Below are positions 28,849-31,460 of a stretch of DNA of 31,460 bases, piece after piece. The notes under the pieces are model-generated. The model searched no databases and was not told the DNA's origin. It saw only the letters and a list, made by a program, of their open reading frames with translations. Position 1 is the stretch's first letter, and every line of letters starts with the position of its first letter. A program made the translations under genes and the position numbers. Origin of the DNA: Deinococcus sp. Arct2-2 (GTDB lineage: Bacteria > Deinococcota > Deinococci > Deinococcales > Deinococcaceae); contig NZ_SSNW01000067.1 in NCBI RefSeq assembly GCF_004801315.1, forward strand, positions 1-31,460, read 5' to 3'.

Positions 28849-29338
28849 AGTCAACCTCCAAGGTGGCGTGCTGCGCCAAGTGTGAGAGGGTGGCGGGTAG
28901 AGCGGGATAAGACAGGACGATACGCCGCCCAAAGAGGGCGCACCGAGGGCAATGACCTTGCCGGGCCTGCACCCGAAGAACGCTGCTAAGCGACACTGGG
29001 CAGGCAGAAGAAGCCGGTAAAACAAGCATAGGATTTTGAATTGCGAGAAAGGAAAGAACAAATAGGATTTGCCTTGAGGGAGTCATCATAAATCTCTGGC
29101 CCTCTCAGTCCACTGGGCATTTGTGCGCGTTGTGGACGAATTCAATCCTGAGGCGAAGCTGACGCAAGATGTGAAAGCTCGGCAGAGTGGGCAAGTGCTC
29201 TAGGCAAATTGAGACGAGGGTTACAAAGCTAGGTTAGAAGGTTTGGCTTCAAACTACGTCTGCTCCCCCAGACTTTTCTGTGCCGCCGGAATGTGCTTGA
29301 CTGCGGGCGTGATTCCACCCAATTCAAGCGTTGATGGT
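28849..29338. other. AT-richer intergenic region
   Basis: 490 bases with no credible complete gene and a visibly lower GC content than the surroundings from about 29020. It holds a direct repeat ATAGGATTT (29030 and about 29062). A frame ending at 29203 (about 29078-29203) reads HWAFVRVVDEFNPEAKL and could be the end of a decayed gene. Near 29209-29235, TTGAGA and TAGGTT, 15 bp apart, might be a promoter for the S9 gene. Confidence 0.45.
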
Positions 29339-31306
29339 TTGGTTGTTGCCGAGGCCGCGCGGCCCGATTCGATGTTGGCTCTGCACTTTCCCTCTGACCC
29401 ACAAGTGTCGCCGGACGGCAAGCAGGTGGCCTTTGTGCTGACCCGCACCGAGGAAGAAGACCTGCGCCAGCCTGATCCGGCCTACGCCAAACCGCGTCTG
29501 CGCTCGCAAATTTGGCACTCGGACGGTGGGCCAGCCACACAGCTCACCCGTGGAGAAGGCAACGACGCCTCGCCGCGTTGGTCGCCGGATGGCAAAACGT
29601 TGGCCTTTACGCGGGCAGCAAGCGGGGCAAAAGCGCAACTGTACCTACTGCCCTTATCTGGTGGCGAGGCGCAGAGAATCACCGACTTTGGACAGGGCGT
29701 GCAGGACGTGCAGTGGAGTCCAGACGGGCAATCTCTGAGCTTCCTGAGCGCGGGCGACGATGAAGACAAGCGCGACGAACGCGGCGAGGCGAGGATTATC
29801 ACCAAGCCCCGCTACCGCTTCAATGGCCGCGACTGGCTGCCCGACACGCCTGCCCGCCTGTGGCGCTACGACGTGGCTACAGGCGAATTGATGCAGTGGC
29901 ACGCGCCCGCCGTCGAATTGACGGGCTATGCGTGGTGGCCGCATTCGGGCGGCGTAGTGTTTGCCTCTAGCACCGATGAAACGGCGGCCAGCCAGTGGCA
30001 GCAAGAATTGTTTACGCTGACGTTGGCGGGCGAAGTGACGCAATTTGGGCGCTGGAACGCCTCGGTTTCTACGCTGGCCCCGCACGCCGATGGGCAACGC
30101 GTGGTCGTGACCGGGCGGCCCGAAGGCAAAGGCAGCCCCGAAGACGATCATCTGTTCGTGCTGCACGCAGACGGCACGTGGGCGCGGTTGGATGCGGGTT
30201 GGGATTATCCGGTTGCGCCGCTGGTGGGCGGGGACTGCCATGTGGGAACCTTTCCGGCCCGCCCTGTGTGGCACGGCGAATCCCTGTTGGCGCTGAGTAC
30301 GGTGGGCGGCAGTTGCGGCCTGTTCCGGGTGGAGTTAGGTGGAACGGTCACGGCGCACGATCATCAACCTGAAGGCGTGATTTCGGCGTTTACGAGTGCA
30401 GGCGGCGGCCTCGCCCTGATCCGTGAGAGTGCCACGCAGTTTCCGGAAGTGGAGTTGAACGGCAAAGCAGTCACGAACTTACATGGCCGTCTGCCCTTTG
30501 CCGTCCACACCCCCGAACGAGTCACGTTTTCCACCGACGACGGAGAGGGTGAAGGCTGGGTTCTCTTGCCAGAAGGTGACGCCCGCGTGCCCGCCCTGCT
30601 CAGCATTCACGGCGGGCCGCACACCGCTTACGGTCACGCCTTCATGCACGAATTTCAGGTGTTGGCGGCGCGTGGTTACGGCGTGGCCTACAGCAATCCT
30701 CGTGGCAGCGTAGGCTACGGCCAAGCGTGGTCAAGCGGCAATTACGGACGTTGGGGCAGCGTAGATTACGACGACCTCATGGGCTTTTTCGATACGGCGC
30801 TGGCCGCCCATCCCCGCTTGGACGGCGAGAATGCAGCCGTGATGGGCGGCAGTTACGGCGGCTATATGACCAACTGGATCACGGGCCACACGCACCGGTT
30901 CCGAGCCGCCATCACAGACCGCAGCATCTGCAATCTGGTGTCGTTCAGTGGCACGTCTGACATCGGCCTGCGCTTCTGGCACGATGAATTGGGCCTAGAT
31001 GCCCACCGCAGCGCCGACGCCGAACAACTGTGGGCCATGAGTCCGCTGAAGTTTGCCGAAGCCGTGCAGACGCCCACCTTGATCGTGCATAGCGTGCTGG
31101 ATCACCGCTGCCCGGTGGAACAGGCCGAGCAGTGGTACGCCGCGCTGACACAAATGGGCGTGCCCGTGCGCTTCGTGCGTTTTCCCGGCGAGAACCACGA
31201 ACTCAGCCGCTCCGGTCGCCCAGACCGCCGAATCCACCGCCTAGAGGAGTATTTGGGCTGGCTGGATCGGTATTTGGGGGCGGGCAAGACAGAGAAGGGC
31301 GTCTAA
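29339..31306 (+). CDS. S9 family serine peptidase, acylaminoacyl-peptidase type (S9C)
   Basis: About 655-aa prolyl-oligopeptidase-fold enzyme. The N-terminal half is a WD40-like beta-propeller (repeats such as DPQVSPDGKQVAF, SPRWSPDGKTLAF, VQWSPDGQSLSF). The C-terminal alpha/beta-hydrolase has GGSYGGYMTNW with catalytic Ser505, VLDHRCP with Asp588 and GENHELS with His620. Such enzymes cut short or acylated peptides. No signal peptide is seen. The start is uncertain: the frame is open from TTG 29243, but codons there (AGA, TCA, TGT) are unlike the gene; TTG 29339 and ATG 29372 are the likely starts. No Shine-Dalgarno sequence helps. Confidence 0.92.
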   Translation: MVVAEAARPDSMLALHFPSDPQVSPDGKQVAFVLTRTEEEDLRQPDPAYAKPRLRSQIWHSDGGPATQLTRGEGNDASPRWSPDGKTLAFTRAASGAKAQLYLLPLSGGEAQRITDFGQGVQDVQWSPDGQSLSFLSAGDDEDKRDERGEARIITKPRYRFNGRDWLPDTPARLWRYDVATGELMQWHAPAVELTGYAWWPHSGGVVFASSTDETAASQWQQELFTLTLAGEVTQFGRWNASVSTLAPHADGQRVVVTGRPEGKGSPEDDHLFVLHADGTWARLDAGWDYPVAPLVGGDCHVGTFPARPVWHGESLLALSTVGGSCGLFRVELGGTVTAHDHQPEGVISAFTSAGGGLALIRESATQFPEVELNGKAVTNLHGRLPFAVHTPERVTFSTDDGEGEGWVLLPEGDARVPALLSIHGGPHTAYGHAFMHEFQVLAARGYGVAYSNPRGSVGYGQAWSSGNYGRWGSVDYDDLMGFFDTALAAHPRLDGENAAVMGGSYGGYMTNWITGHTHRFRAAITDRSICNLVSFSGTSDIGLRFWHDELGLDAHRSADAEQLWAMSPLKFAEAVQTPTLIVHSVLDHRCPVEQAEQWYAALTQMGVPVRFVRFPGENHELSRSGRPDRRIHRLEEYLGWLDRYLGAGKTEKGV

Positions 31307-31460
31307 GGGTCTGAGGGTCTAAGGAAAGGGCAATCGCGTTGCTCATTCACCCCCTCCCCCCTCAAGGGTGAGGGGGCTAAACCCAGATTCTTGCCCTTGA
31401 CCTTAGCCCTCGCCCCTTGCGGGAGAGGGGCGCTGAGCATCAGCGGGGTGAGGGGAGTGA
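31304..31460 (+). repeat. GGGTCTAAG run plus composite repeat, family 2 (full copy)
   Basis: GTCTAAGGGTCTGAGGGTCT stands directly on the S9 stop. It is followed by GGGCAATCGCGTTGCTCATT, CCCCTCC runs, CAAGGGTGAGGGGG, CAGATTCTTG, CCCTCGCCCCTTGCGGGAGA and CAGCGGGGTGAGGGG. The order matches the copy at 14727-14860. The element reaches the window end. Confidence 0.82.

Noticed and set aside
28849..29061. N-terminal extension of the 63-aa protein
   Set aside because: GGAGG with 6-nt spacing fixes the start at 28848, and the extension has atypical composition.
29230..29245. Leaderless TTG start of the S9 gene (TAGGTT, 7 nt, TTG)
   Set aside because: Spacing fits the local pattern, but codons downstream to 29338 look non-coding and leaderless starts on TTG are rare; left as an alternative only.

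Overview
The window reads as a stretch of chromosome from a high-GC Deinococcus-type bacterium (order Deinococcales). Supporting this are the gene families and their order (clustered gnd-zwf-opcA-pgl, GlgA with an Arg at the KTGG lysine, an S9C-type peptidase, several double GNAT proteins, a Nudix-like protein, a PIG-L deacetylase), strong GC bias at third codon positions, and a recurring promoter layout in which a TANNNT -10 box sits 6-7 nt before the start codon with no Shine-Dalgarno sequence. That layout is typical of leaderless transcripts in Deinococcus. The genus call rests on recognition, not on a database search.

Layout. 1-560: AT-richer flank, then a minus-strand tRNA-Val(CAC)/tRNA-Met(CAT) pair with its own promoter and terminator. 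561-2764: glgA with a GNAT-like gene coupled to it. 3174-6568: TrmJ-type tRNA methyltransferase, a NarL-type membrane sensor kinase with no adjacent regulator, and a small SRPBCC protein. 6718-11523: oxidative pentose-phosphate cluster gnd-zwf-opcA-pgl, with unusual tails on Gnd and Zwf, closed by a strong terminator. 11916-14708: exported two-domain M16 zinc protease. 14971-17211 (minus): minD-minE-rodA for division-site placement and cell elongation. 17471-20331: rimO and a long prepilin peptidase. 20421-21379 (minus): a YhhQ-type queuosine-precursor transporter translationally coupled to a QueF-like T-fold protein that lacks the reductase Asp. 21682-22950 (minus): a Nudix-fold protein with a broken Nudix box and a UPF0489/arginase-fold protein. 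23012-26123 (minus): three consecutive double-GNAT paralogues joined by 4-bp ATGA overlaps, divergent from a PIG-L deacetylase (26266-26970). 27037-28848 (minus): a small conserved protein, an M20 carboxypeptidase and a 63-aa protein. 29339-31306: S9 prolyl-oligopeptidase-family enzyme.

The intergenic spaces hold at least three kinds of short dispersed repeat: a ~110-bp element (copies near 5841, 11598, 18984, 21468, partial 21600), a ~130-bp G/C-run composite (14727, 31325, with partial or inverted copies near 3009, 10690 and 27403), and an inverted repeat on both sides of the PIG-L gene. No CRISPR array, prophage, IS element or rRNA is visible.

Most genes are housekeeping. The parts I consider least explained are the YhhQ/QueF-like pair, the triple double-GNAT array beside the PIG-L gene, the histone-H1-like tail on Zwf, and the mobile-looking repeats.
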